Of a stretch of 11,707 nt of DNA, positions 1-6,838 are shown in pieces. Origin of the DNA: an uncultured Eggerthellaceae bacterium (GTDB lineage: Bacteria; Actinomycetota; Coriobacteriia; Coriobacteriales; Eggerthellaceae); NCBI GenBank assembly GCA_934645125.1, contig CAKUDT010000024.1:1-11707 (forward strand), given 5' to 3'. The stretch's first letter is position 1. Every line of letters starts with the position of its first letter. The position numbers were made by a program, and so were the translations under genes. The notes beneath the pieces are model-generated. The model was not told where the DNA came from. It was given only the letters and a program-made list of their open reading frames with translations, and did not search any database.

Positions 1-434
1 ATATTCTTGCCATCGCCGCCGTTGTCCGTGGTGCCGCAGTAGCCGTTGTCTGCTTGCGCGCCATCGCTTAAGGTGCTAGTAAGGGCAAACGTGCTTGCAC
101 CGTTTTCGGTGGGTGCTTCGCTTGCGGGTGCCGCCTCAGGTGCGGCGCTATCACCGTTTGCGGGCGCTTCCGCACTGGGTTCAAGCAGTTCATCACGTCC
201 TGTCACGGTGCCATCCGTTTCGGCGGCATTGCTGTCGGAGGAGCTGTCCTCCCCTTTTGCGGCTGCAACATCGTCAGAGGCTGCCGTTGCCGCTTGACCC
301 ACTGCAGGGCTACTGCCGTAGCCGGACTCCGCCTCTTGGGCGGTATCGGCCACTGCCGGTGCTGGCAAAAGGCCGCATGCAAGCACCACGGAGAGCGCGA
401 CGCTTGTCGCTTTGCGTAGAACAATTCTTTTCAT
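1..434 (-). CDS. Secreted surface protein, N-terminal part (probably leucine-rich-repeat type), cut by window start
   Basis: The reading frame opens with ATG at 434-432 on the minus strand and stays open to base 1, giving about 144 residues with no stop, so the gene continues outside the window. The start is supported by a GGGAG ribosome binding site at 446-450, 11 bases upstream. The product begins MKRIVLRKATSVALSVVLAC, a positively charged n-region and hydrophobic core, with likely cleavage near PAPAVADT around residue 30. About 85 residues of Ala/Ser/Glu/Gly-rich low-complexity linker follow. The last visible residues (YCGTTDNGGDGKNI) resemble the Cys-Gly...Gly-Asp-Gly-x-Asn start of the module (usually followed by TWTL) that precedes LRR_5/BspA-like repeats in gut surface proteins. 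That family assignment is inferred from this short motif only. Function would be adhesion or surface display. Confidence 0.7.
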   Translation of the reverse strand, partial: MKRIVLRKATSVALSVVLACGLLPAPAVADTAQEAESGYGSSPAVGQAATAASDDVAAAKGEDSSSDSNAAETDGTVTGRDELLEPSAEAPANGDSAAPEAAPASEAPTENGASTFALTSTLSDGAQADNGYCGTTDNGGDGKN

Positions 435-647
435 GCTAGTTGAATCTCCCATCGAACAAGCTAGACTGCAAAAAATTTCGCAAGGTGATACAATTTCTAT
501 CACCTTGCGCCTTTTACCAGAGAGATTGTAGCACTACACCCTTGATTGATGTTCTATTGTTCCTACCAAGCTCCTACTTTCGCGCGTTTCGTTTCTTGGA
601 TTTAACAGGGAGTTGACATTGGACGCGGCAACAAGTCGCCTTCTCTG
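435..647. other. Intergenic region between surface-protein gene and SUMF1-FN3-esterase gene
   Basis: This 213-base stretch holds the leader of the surface-protein gene (RBS 446-450), the 12-bp hairpin at 479-509 and a possible minus-strand -10 element TACAAT (complement of 525-530). A TTGACA at 613-618 on the plus strand has no partnered -10. The small frames crossing here do not resemble proteins. Confidence 0.5.
479..509 (-). terminator. 12-bp perfect hairpin followed by T-run (terminator or leader attenuator)
   Basis: Bases 479-490 and 498-509 are perfect 12-bp inverted repeats around a 7-base loop. Read on the minus strand the stem is followed by AAATTTTTT (478-470), the layout of an intrinsic terminator; read on the plus strand the trailing T-run is poor. 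It lies 139 bases beyond the stop of the esterase gene at 648 and 45 bases before the ATG at 434. It could end transcription of the former, attenuate the leader of the latter, or be a symmetric operator. A TACAAT hexamer at 525-530 would place it just downstream of a start site, but no good -35 is visible. Confidence 0.55.
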
Positions 648-2699
648 CTATTTGCCAATAAGCCACGAAAGAAGATCGCTGCCGTTTTCCTGGTAAGCAA
701 GTTCAGCAACGGAAACGTGGTCGGCTTCTGGCAATACAATGATGTGAGCGTTAGAGTTAACCCTTGAGAGCTTATTGATAAAGTCAATCGAAGAATCAGG
801 CTTTACCACATCATCGTTTTCTCCTACAAAAGACCAGATAGGGGTATTGCGCAAGGCATCGCGCATCTCCTTTTTCCCGCGCACGCTACCAGCGCAGGGA
901 GCAATGCGACTAAACAGATCGGTGTTCATAGCGCCAATTGCCCACGTGCCCGTACCGCCCATGCTGAATCCAGTCAGGCTGATGTTGTCGGCATCAATGG
1001 GGTAGTTTTCGCACACAAACGATACAGCATTGACAACGTTGTCGTTGCACGAAACCCAATCCTTCGCATCTGCGGGAAGCTGGGGAAGCAGCACATATGC
1101 CTCGATATTTCCCAACTCGCCGGAAGAGAGATATTTTCCCAGACCATCGGCGGTAAGCACATCGTTCGGGTCGTCACTTTTGCCCGTAACACCGTGAAGA
1201 TACACTACCAATGGCACGGTATCGCTTTCTATGGGGCCGGGAGCATAGAGCCAGCAGTTCAAACCACCGGCGTTGATAAGCTTTAGCGACCCGTATTCAA
1301 GATCGATGTTCTCGTATTTTCCAGCTGGCGATTCTCCTGCGCTTTCGCCGGACCCTTCTCCGTCAGTTGCTTCGCCTTCTTCGTTGCCGCCCAAATTCTT
1401 GCCACATGTTGCTGTGATTTTGCTTTCGGCAGAAACGTTATCTGCAATTTCCACATACGAAATGGGCTGCACGATATAGCTGTGCGTGCTGTTCGGTTCA
1501 AGGTTATCCATGGTTGTAGATGTGTCTGTTGTTGTACCCAGCATGTCGATAAGCCCCGTATCCTCAAAGTATTCAAAGAGTTGGTACTCGGTAGCTCCCT
1601 TTACCGGTTCCCAGCTTAGCGTGATGCTGGTGTCGGTCACGTGATCAATAGAAACAAGTGGTGCTTCGAGCGTTGCAAGTTCAACTTTCTGCTCAGGTTC
1701 TTCTCCGTTGAGAATTTGCAGCACGCGGAAACCTACGTCTTCGTACCCTTGTGTGGCGTCGCGGCCTTCTTTGCGGTTCTCGGTGCGGCAATCCGTGCGC
1801 TCGGAATTCCAGGCGCCGCCTTTTACGCCCAAGGTTGATTCATCATTGCGTGCCGTAGATGTCCATTCCCATACGTTGCCCCAGAAATCAAGCGCACCGT
1901 GGGCTCCGCGCGTGATGCCTTCGAACTGCGTTACAGACATGCGGCCATCGCTGATACCGCAGTTGAAATCGGCGTCTTTCGGCATATGGCCTGCTGCCAG
2001 CTCCCATTCGCTTTCGTTGGGCAATCGATACGTGTTGATGCCATCTTGCTGGGTGAGCCATGCGCAATAAGCTTGAGCGTCGGCATAGGAAACGTAGTTT
2101 ACGGGCAAATCGGCTTCGCCTTCCGGATAGCTTCCGTCTAGCCAATTTTCGGGCGCTTTCGCGCCGGTGGCCTGCAGATATTGCGCGTACTGCTCATTCG
2201 TTACAGGCGTGCGGCTCACGTAGACGCTTTCGCCCGCTCCCATTACGGGAATGAAATCGTAGTTTGCTGCGTTGCTGGTCTTCCACTGCAACAGGCGCGA
2301 ATCGGTAAAACGCAGCATGCTGCTATTGATTCGATTCCAATAGGTGGCGTACATGTCTTGCACAATGTCTTCCATTTCGGCCACAATCTCATCTCCGCCG
2401 GGTTTACCTGCGGTTTCCGCCTTCAGGCTGGCCAGTTTTTCTTCCTTGCGCGCCAAAACGTCATCGTAGTTTGCAATAACAATTGCGCGCAGATTCAAAT
2501 AGTTTTCCTGCGTGGGGTTTCTTTGGTACTTTGAGATGAGCTCTTTCGTTTCAGGCGTAAGTTCTGGCTGTTCGGTCTCAATAAAGCTGCTATGCTCGAA
2601 CGATGTTTGCGCAAACGCTGTGGTGGGCAAACAAGGCAGAGCGGAAAAAGCAAGGGTTGAGGCAAGAAGAATGCTTGCTGCCGCTTGAGGTTTTTTCAT
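648..2699 (-). CDS. Secreted SUMF1-like / fibronectin III / alpha-beta hydrolase fusion protein
   Basis: The 683-residue product starts at ATG 2699, with AGGAG at 2705-2709 five bases upstream. Residues 1-30 form a signal peptide (Lys-Lys, hydrophobic core, cleavage near AFA/QT). Residues about 40-145 are charged and helical. Residues about 148-328 form an FGE-sulfatase (SUMF1) domain, shown by YRLPNESEWE (224-233), GNVWEWT (274-280) and a closing GFRVL. In true formylglycine-generating enzymes this strand carries two copper-binding Cys; here the first is Ser299 and only Cys304 remains, so sulfatase activation is unlikely. Residues about 345-432 are a fibronectin III domain, followed by a Gly/Glu/Ser linker (434-460). 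Residues about 465-683 are an alpha/beta hydrolase with GFSMG (Ser579), GENDD (Asp629/630) and His661, like PHB-depolymerase/feruloyl-esterase-type enzymes. The likely role is ester cleavage outside the cell; the substrate is unknown. It is divergent from the two-component system and possibly controlled by it. Confidence 0.85.
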   Translation of the reverse strand: MKKPQAAASILLASTLAFSALPCLPTTAFAQTSFEHSSFIETEQPELTPETKELISKYQRNPTQENYLNLRAIVIANYDDVLARKEEKLASLKAETAGKPGGDEIVAEMEDIVQDMYATYWNRINSSMLRFTDSRLLQWKTSNAANYDFIPVMGAGESVYVSRTPVTNEQYAQYLQATGAKAPENWLDGSYPEGEADLPVNYVSYADAQAYCAWLTQQDGINTYRLPNESEWELAAGHMPKDADFNCGISDGRMSVTQFEGITRGAHGALDFWGNVWEWTSTARNDESTLGVKGGAWNSERTDCRTENRKEGRDATQGYEDVGFRVLQILNGEEPEQKVELATLEAPLVSIDHVTDTSITLSWEPVKGATEYQLFEYFEDTGLIDMLGTTTDTSTTMDNLEPNSTHSYIVQPISYVEIADNVSAESKITATCGKNLGGNEEGEATDGEGSGESAGESPAGKYENIDLEYGSLKLINAGGLNCWLYAPGPIESDTVPLVVYLHGVTGKSDDPNDVLTADGLGKYLSSGELGNIEAYVLLPQLPADAKDWVSCNDNVVNAVSFVCENYPIDADNISLTGFSMGGTGTWAIGAMNTDLFSRIAPCAGSVRGKKEMRDALRNTPIWSFVGENDDVVKPDSSIDFINKLSRVNSNAHIIVLPEADHVSVAELAYQENGSDLLSWLIGK

Positions 2700-2756
2700 G
2701 ATTGCTCCTGTTCTCGATGCGGTCCGCTTGATGGTGGCGGTTCGATTTGGGTACTA

Positions 2757-2762
2757 ACTGTA
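2757..2762 (-). promoter_or_regulatory. Possible -10 element of the SUMF1-FN3-esterase gene
   Basis: The minus strand reads TACAGT here, about 58 bases before the ATG. No good -35 hexamer is seen at 16-18 bases, as is common for promoters that need an activator. The phased repeat at 2795-2813 would sit at about -45 to -63. This is a suggestion from spacing only. Confidence 0.25.
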
Positions 2763-2794
2763 GTTCGGACGGCAGTGGCGTTTCTACGGTTAAC

Positions 2795-2813
2795 ATGTGG
2801 CAAATATGTGGCA
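2795..2813. promoter_or_regulatory. Phased direct repeat ATGTGGCA-N3-ATGTGGCA, candidate OmpR-family regulator site
   Basis: ATGTGGCA occurs at 2795-2802 and again at 2806-2813, exactly 11 bases apart, one helical turn. OmpR/PhoB-family regulators bind such head-to-tail repeats (about 7 bases plus a 4-base spacer) as dimers. A gene for a regulator of that family starts 109 bases away, and the esterase gene diverges on the other side. The site is seen directly; its use by the adjacent regulator is inferred. Confidence 0.5.
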
Positions 2814-2846
2814 GTCTTTCGCAGCAAAGAAGCAATGCAGAAAATG

Positions 2847-2860
2847 TTTTCGAACGAAAA
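2847..2860. repeat. Short inverted repeat TTTTCG-AA-CGAAAA upstream of the response regulator
   Basis: TTTTCG (2847-2852) and CGAAAA (2855-2860) are perfect 6-base arms around AA. The element lies upstream of a TAAAAT (2876-2881) that could serve as -10 for the response-regulator gene. It may be an operator. With 6-base AT-rich arms, chance is also plausible. Confidence 0.3.
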
Positions 2861-2875
2861 ATGCATCGCGCGCAC

Positions 2876-2881
2876 TAAAAT
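2876..2881 (+). promoter_or_regulatory. Possible -10 element of the two-component operon
   Basis: TAAAAT lies 40 bases before the ATG at 2922 and is the best -10 match in this intergenic region. No clear -35 is found at the usual distance, so the call is weak. Confidence 0.25.
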
Positions 2882-2921
2882 GCTTTTTTAGATGCACTTA
2901 AAGAGAAAGTGAGAAACGAAC

Positions 2922-3701
2922 ATGCAGATAGATGCTCAACCGCAAACGAAAGCGCGCATTTATCTTGCCGATGACGAAGAGAATATTCGCACGCTTATGA
3001 CAGCCTTTCTTTCGCAAAGCGGCTACGAGGCAACGTCGTTTGCCGATGCGCAGTCGCTTTTGGATGCATACGATAAAAGTGTTCCCGACTTAGTGATACT
3101 GGACATTATGATGCCGGGCCTTGATGGCTTGAGTGCGTTGAGTGTGTTGCGTAAGAAGAATCCCGATCTGCCCATTATCATTGTTTCCGCAAAGGATACC
3201 CCCTACGACCGAATTGCGGGCCTTACTTTGGGAAGCGATGATTATTTGGTTAAGCCATTTTTGCCGCTTGAACTGGTGGCTCGCGTGGGTGCGCTTTTGC
3301 GACGCTCGAAGCGAGGTGCCGTGTCTGGCGTCAAAGCCGAAAGTAATCCGAAAACATTTTCGTTCGGTTCGCTGGAAATGTGTCCCGACCGTCGCGATGC
3401 TTTCTTGGATGGCAAGCCGTTTGCGCTTACGCCTGCAGAGTTCGATTTTCTGCTGTACTTGATCGAGCACCAAGATAAAGCGGTTCCGCGCGAGGAACTG
3501 CTCAGGAAAATCTGGGGGATTGATTGGAATGCGGAAACGCGCGCCGCTGATGACCTGGTAAAACGCTTGCGTCGTAAATTACGTGCGGCAGATAGTGTCG
3601 TGCATGTGGAAACGGTATGGGGTTACGGATTCCGTCTTTCACTTGACGGCAAATTGTCTGCACAGCGCGGCGCAGACAATTCTGAATCCGAGGTTCGCTG
3701 A
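2922..3701 (+). CDS. OmpR-family two-component response regulator
   Basis: The 259-residue product has the standard two-domain layout. The receiver domain (about 11-128) shows the acidic pocket Asp17/Asp18, phospho-acceptor Asp61 in LVILDIMMPG, Ser89 in IVSAKD and Lys111 in VKPF. After a short linker, a winged-helix DNA-binding domain (about 145-240) shows LTPAEFDFLLYL, VKRLRRKL and the closing VETVWGYGFRL. ATG 2922 is preferred because the receiver starts soon after it; the ribosome site is weak (GTGAG at 2909-2913, eight bases upstream). The last 20 residues extend past the usual family end. The stop TGA shares its A with the start of the kinase gene, so the two are translationally coupled. 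It would bind DNA as a phosphorylated dimer; the phased repeat at 2795-2813 is the obvious candidate site. The signal and regulon are unknown. Confidence 0.95.
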   Translation: MQIDAQPQTKARIYLADDEENIRTLMTAFLSQSGYEATSFADAQSLLDAYDKSVPDLVILDIMMPGLDGLSALSVLRKKNPDLPIIIVSAKDTPYDRIAGLTLGSDDYLVKPFLPLELVARVGALLRRSKRGAVSGVKAESNPKTFSFGSLEMCPDRRDAFLDGKPFALTPAEFDFLLYLIEHQDKAVPREELLRKIWGIDWNAETRAADDLVKRLRRKLRAADSVVHVETVWGYGFRLSLDGKLSAQRGADNSESEVR

Positions 3702-5113
3702 TGCGTACCGTTTTTTCTCGCGTTTTGATTCCTGTTGCCATCGCTTTGGCGGTGCTGCCGGTTTTATTGTGCGTGGTGTTCTACCAGTGCGCGAACCAGT
3801 ATGCATATTCGCAGGCCCAAAAAGAACTCGCGGCGTTACAAGAGCAAATTGCGCCGCTTCTGAAAGATAATCTTGCCGAAGAATCCGCAAGTATTGAAGG
3901 CGAAACGGGAGAATCTACTTCGAGTTTTCTTTTCTCCGCTGGTGTTACTGCCTCGCAGTTAGGAGGAAATGCTCGTTTGTTGGTGCTATCTCAGCAGATG
4001 AGAGTCGTGTATCCGCGAAATGAGCAGCAGCGGGCAAACGTTCAACCGCTCGCCCGGCTTTTCTCTGAGCGCCTGGCGGGACAAGACGCTTCTGCTATCT
4101 CCGATGATGGCACATTTGTACTTGATGCCGGCGATTCCGGCATGTATCTTGCGTGCGTGTATAACGCCCCCGCAAATGCCCAGCCGCTACGGTACGTTAT
4201 TACGTATTGCCCCACGTCAAGCATTGGAGAATGGGTTGGTCGCGCAACAATATATGTTTTCCTTATTGCGCTTGCGCTTGCGATTGTCGCTTTTGCAGCT
4301 CTCTGGTTTGCTACGCGTCGGATCACACGACCTATGCAGCGCTTGTGCGAAGAGGCAGGACGCATTGGCGAAGGCGATTTTTCTCCCATTGAGCCGCACT
4401 TGAACGTTACCGAGTTGGAGCAGCTTAGGTGTGCCATGAATGATATGTCGGCGCGCCTTGCGTATGCGGAAGACACGCAGAAGCGCTTTTTTCAGAACGT
4501 CTCGCATGAACTGCGAAGTCCGCTTATGTCGATTGGCGGTTATGCACAAGGAATCGAGATGGGCGTTTTCAACCCTCCCGATCAGGCAGCCCGTATCATT
4601 CAGGAAGAAAGCGCGCGTTTGGGCAGCGCAGTTGACGGGCTGCTTACGCTTTCTCGACTCGATTGCACAAAAGAGGCGCGGGAGCTGCACGATATTGATG
4701 TGTGCGCAGTGACACGCGAATGCATTGAGCGGGCGCGCGGCGCGGCGGATGCTGCAGGGGTCGCGATTCAAGTCGATTCCAATAGCCAATCTGTTACCGT
4801 CCAAGGCAGCGAAGAGCTTTTCAGCAAGGTGATGGACAATTTGCTGAGCAATGCGGTCCGTTATGCGAAAAACGCGGTTACAGTTCGCGTGTTCGCAGAT
4901 CAGGGTGGCGTTTCGGTTGTTGTAGCGGATGATGGTCCCGGCATTGCAAGCGAAGACCTTCCTCATGTTTTCGAGCGTTGCTATAAAGGCAAAGGCGGCC
5001 AGTTTGGTATTGGGCTTGCTGTTGCTCAGACGGCAGCCCACCTTATGGGCGCTGCACTTGATGCCGCGAACGCGCCTGGTGGCGGTGCTGTTTTCACTAT
5101 GCGCTTCTTCTAG
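3701..5113 (+). CDS. Membrane sensor histidine kinase
   Basis: This 470-residue partner of the upstream regulator starts at ATG 3701, overlapping the regulator's TGA by one base. Transmembrane segment 1 (about 7-28) and segment 2 (about 182-204) enclose an extracytoplasmic sensor region of about 150 residues with no recognisable fold. A HAMP domain (about 205-258) follows, then the dimerisation/phosphoacceptor domain with His269 in FQNVSHELRSPL, and the ATPase domain with the N box (DNLLSNAVRYA, 379-389), the G1 box DDGPGI (410-415) and the G2 box GIGLA (436-440). All catalytic motifs are present, so the kinase should be active. It would phosphorylate Asp61 of the regulator. The stop TAG (5111-5113) overlaps the stop of the convergent gene on the other strand, leaving no space for a separate terminator. 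Confidence 0.95.
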   Translation: MRTVFSRVLIPVAIALAVLPVLLCVVFYQCANQYAYSQAQKELAALQEQIAPLLKDNLAEESASIEGETGESTSSFLFSAGVTASQLGGNARLLVLSQQMRVVYPRNEQQRANVQPLARLFSERLAGQDASAISDDGTFVLDAGDSGMYLACVYNAPANAQPLRYVITYCPTSSIGEWVGRATIYVFLIALALAIVAFAALWFATRRITRPMQRLCEEAGRIGEGDFSPIEPHLNVTELEQLRCAMNDMSARLAYAEDTQKRFFQNVSHELRSPLMSIGGYAQGIEMGVFNPPDQAARIIQEESARLGSAVDGLLTLSRLDCTKEARELHDIDVCAVTRECIERARGAADAAGVAIQVDSNSQSVTVQGSEELFSKVMDNLLSNAVRYAKNAVTVRVFADQGGVSVVVADDGPGIASEDLPHVFERCYKGKGGQFGIGLAVAQTAAHLMGAALDAANAPGGGAVFTMRFF

Positions 5114-6828
5114 TGCACGGCTGCAATTTCAAGGGGGAATTTTTCGAGTGTTCCATCGCTTTTCACAAGATAGATTATGGCTTGCTGACTTTCGGTGAGC
5201 GTTTTCGTATCGACGCCCCAGAAAATGTCGTTTTCGCGAACAACGCATTCGTACGTCTTTCCATTCATTTGCGCATAAGCGTAGTCAAGGCTGCTGGCAT
5301 CGTATGGAAGGGAAAAATTCGTCACGGCGCTTTCCGGGTCAAATAAGAGCGCGGACTCCGGTGCAGCAGATTCCGGTGCGGCGATCAAGGTAAAATCATT
5401 CGGGTCAAAGGTGCTGGAAAAAACAGGTGGCAAATCGACACGTTCCAGGTCTTCGCTATTGTAATAGCCGTCGCGAATGGTGTAATCCGCAGCTTCAAAC
5501 ACCACAACATTGGGCTGAAACACATCGATATAATACGCTGCATTCAATACGTTGACGTACGCACGCACTAAAGCTGCATTGGAAAACTGATGGTACAGCG
5601 ATGTTCCTTGCGAGCAAAAATAACTTCCCTGGAACATGAGCAGCCGTGCATTGTTGTCTACCGTTGGGTTCGTCCAATTCCAGACATCGGTCGAATAGTC
5701 GCTTACTTCAAGGTCGCGTTTATATTCGGGCTGATCAACGGCTTGTGTTCCATCATCGATATGCAGGTAGCGATCAACATCGATGTCAAGGGGATATGCC
5801 GAGGCGGGCAGATGCGTGTAGTGATCCTGGCTGATGTAATAATCGCTTAAGTCAGCTTGCTCAACATTTACGCCCAGCTCTGCCAGTCGTTGCAGGATAG
5901 CATTTGACGCTATGAACGCTCCATCGGTATTGAAATGTCCCGTGTCGAAGAATCGATTGAAAACCTCGGTGCCTTCTTCTCGAGCTTGTCTTAGGCAATC
6001 GGTTAAATCAAGGTACTCCACGCCGCCTGAATCAATCAGAGGTTGAATGGTGTCAAAGACGTTCTTGCGCAAGGGAACATAATCGGGAACAAGGTCGTCG
6101 TAGACGAACTCTTTACTGGGCGTGTTTACGTAGAGGAAGGGGATGTTGCGCTGTTTGCAATAATCGCTCAGCATAACAACGTAGTTGGCATACAGATCAA
6201 GATAATCGTCGGGTGCAACGTAAAAGTCGTAAGCATGAAACAAGTGCCCATCCAGTCCATAATCGTAATCGGGGTGCGTCATGATATGGAACGCAATATC
6301 GTTTCCCAGAATGTAGGCGGTCATTGCTTCGCTTCTGAATCCAATGCGATCCATCAGGTAATTTTCGGCGTGAGATGTAATTTTGTCCATTGCTGCTTGC
6401 GCGTTGTCAAGAAGGCTTGTTGTGCGGGCAAGAGCATTGTTTGCGAATGTTTCGCTTGATGCCTCTTCGTCTGCGACTTCTGTATCGATTACGATCTTTT
6501 CGCTGGTGGGCGCGCCTTCTTGCGATTCTCCCCCATTGCCTTCGCTGGTATTCGCGCCTTCTGCTCTGGACGCTGGCTCATCGAACGGTTCCGTATTGAG
6601 GCGAGGCGATTCGCTTGCCTCCGTCTGTTCCGCACCTGAGTTATCCGGAATGCCTAAAATCGCGTTGACTCTTTTGCTGAGTTCTTCGAATGACGGTATT
6701 TCTTCGGCGTAGCGATTGTCGGTATCAAGAAATAAGTTTGTTGAAGTGTTGGTCAAAGCAAGAGGCGCGCATATGCACAGAGCCATAAGGGTGAGCGTAA
6801 TTTTATTGCAAAGCGACGTTCTTTTCAC
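5110..6828 (-). CDS. AlgJ/AlgX-like SGNH O-acetyltransferase-associated protein
   Basis: The 572-residue product starts at GTG 6828 behind a strong TAAGGAG (6835-6841); the TAA of that site is also the stop of the upstream MBOAT gene, so the genes are 10 bases apart and coupled. Residues about 8-26 are a signal peptide or anchor, followed by DNRYAEEIPSF, the N-terminal signature of AlgJ/DHHW proteins. Residues about 60-130 are a Glu/Ser/Thr-rich disordered linker. The catalytic domain starts near DRIGFRSE (160-167); FDTGHFNTDGA (294-304) matches the AlgJ/AlgX DTHWxxxGA motif with Asp295 and His298. The nucleophile is probably Ser402 in LLMFQGSYF, where the usual GDS reads QGS. It would accept acetyl groups exported by the MBOAT partner and pass them to a surface polysaccharide or wall polymer, outside the membrane. 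The acceptor is unknown. Confidence 0.8.
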   Translation of the reverse strand: MKRTSLCNKITLTLMALCICAPLALTNTSTNLFLDTDNRYAEEIPSFEELSKRVNAILGIPDNSGAEQTEASESPRLNTEPFDEPASRAEGANTSEGNGGESQEGAPTSEKIVIDTEVADEEASSETFANNALARTTSLLDNAQAAMDKITSHAENYLMDRIGFRSEAMTAYILGNDIAFHIMTHPDYDYGLDGHLFHAYDFYVAPDDYLDLYANYVVMLSDYCKQRNIPFLYVNTPSKEFVYDDLVPDYVPLRKNVFDTIQPLIDSGGVEYLDLTDCLRQAREEGTEVFNRFFDTGHFNTDGAFIASNAILQRLAELGVNVEQADLSDYYISQDHYTHLPASAYPLDIDVDRYLHIDDGTQAVDQPEYKRDLEVSDYSTDVWNWTNPTVDNNARLLMFQGSYFCSQGTSLYHQFSNAALVRAYVNVLNAAYYIDVFQPNVVVFEAADYTIRDGYYNSEDLERVDLPPVFSSTFDPNDFTLIAAPESAAPESALLFDPESAVTNFSLPYDASSLDYAYAQMNGKTYECVVRENDIFWGVDTKTLTESQQAIIYLVKSDGTLEKFPLEIAAVH

Positions 6829-6838
6829 TGCTTGCTCC

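Noticed and set aside
613..618. TTGACA on the plus strand as a -35 element
   Set aside because: There is no -10-like hexamer at the right distance and the next plus-strand gene is more than 2 kb away.
4217..5041. A minus-strand open frame of 274 codons
   Set aside because: It lies entirely opposite the sensor kinase gene, whose catalytic motifs are all intact. The antisense translation shows no recognisable domain.
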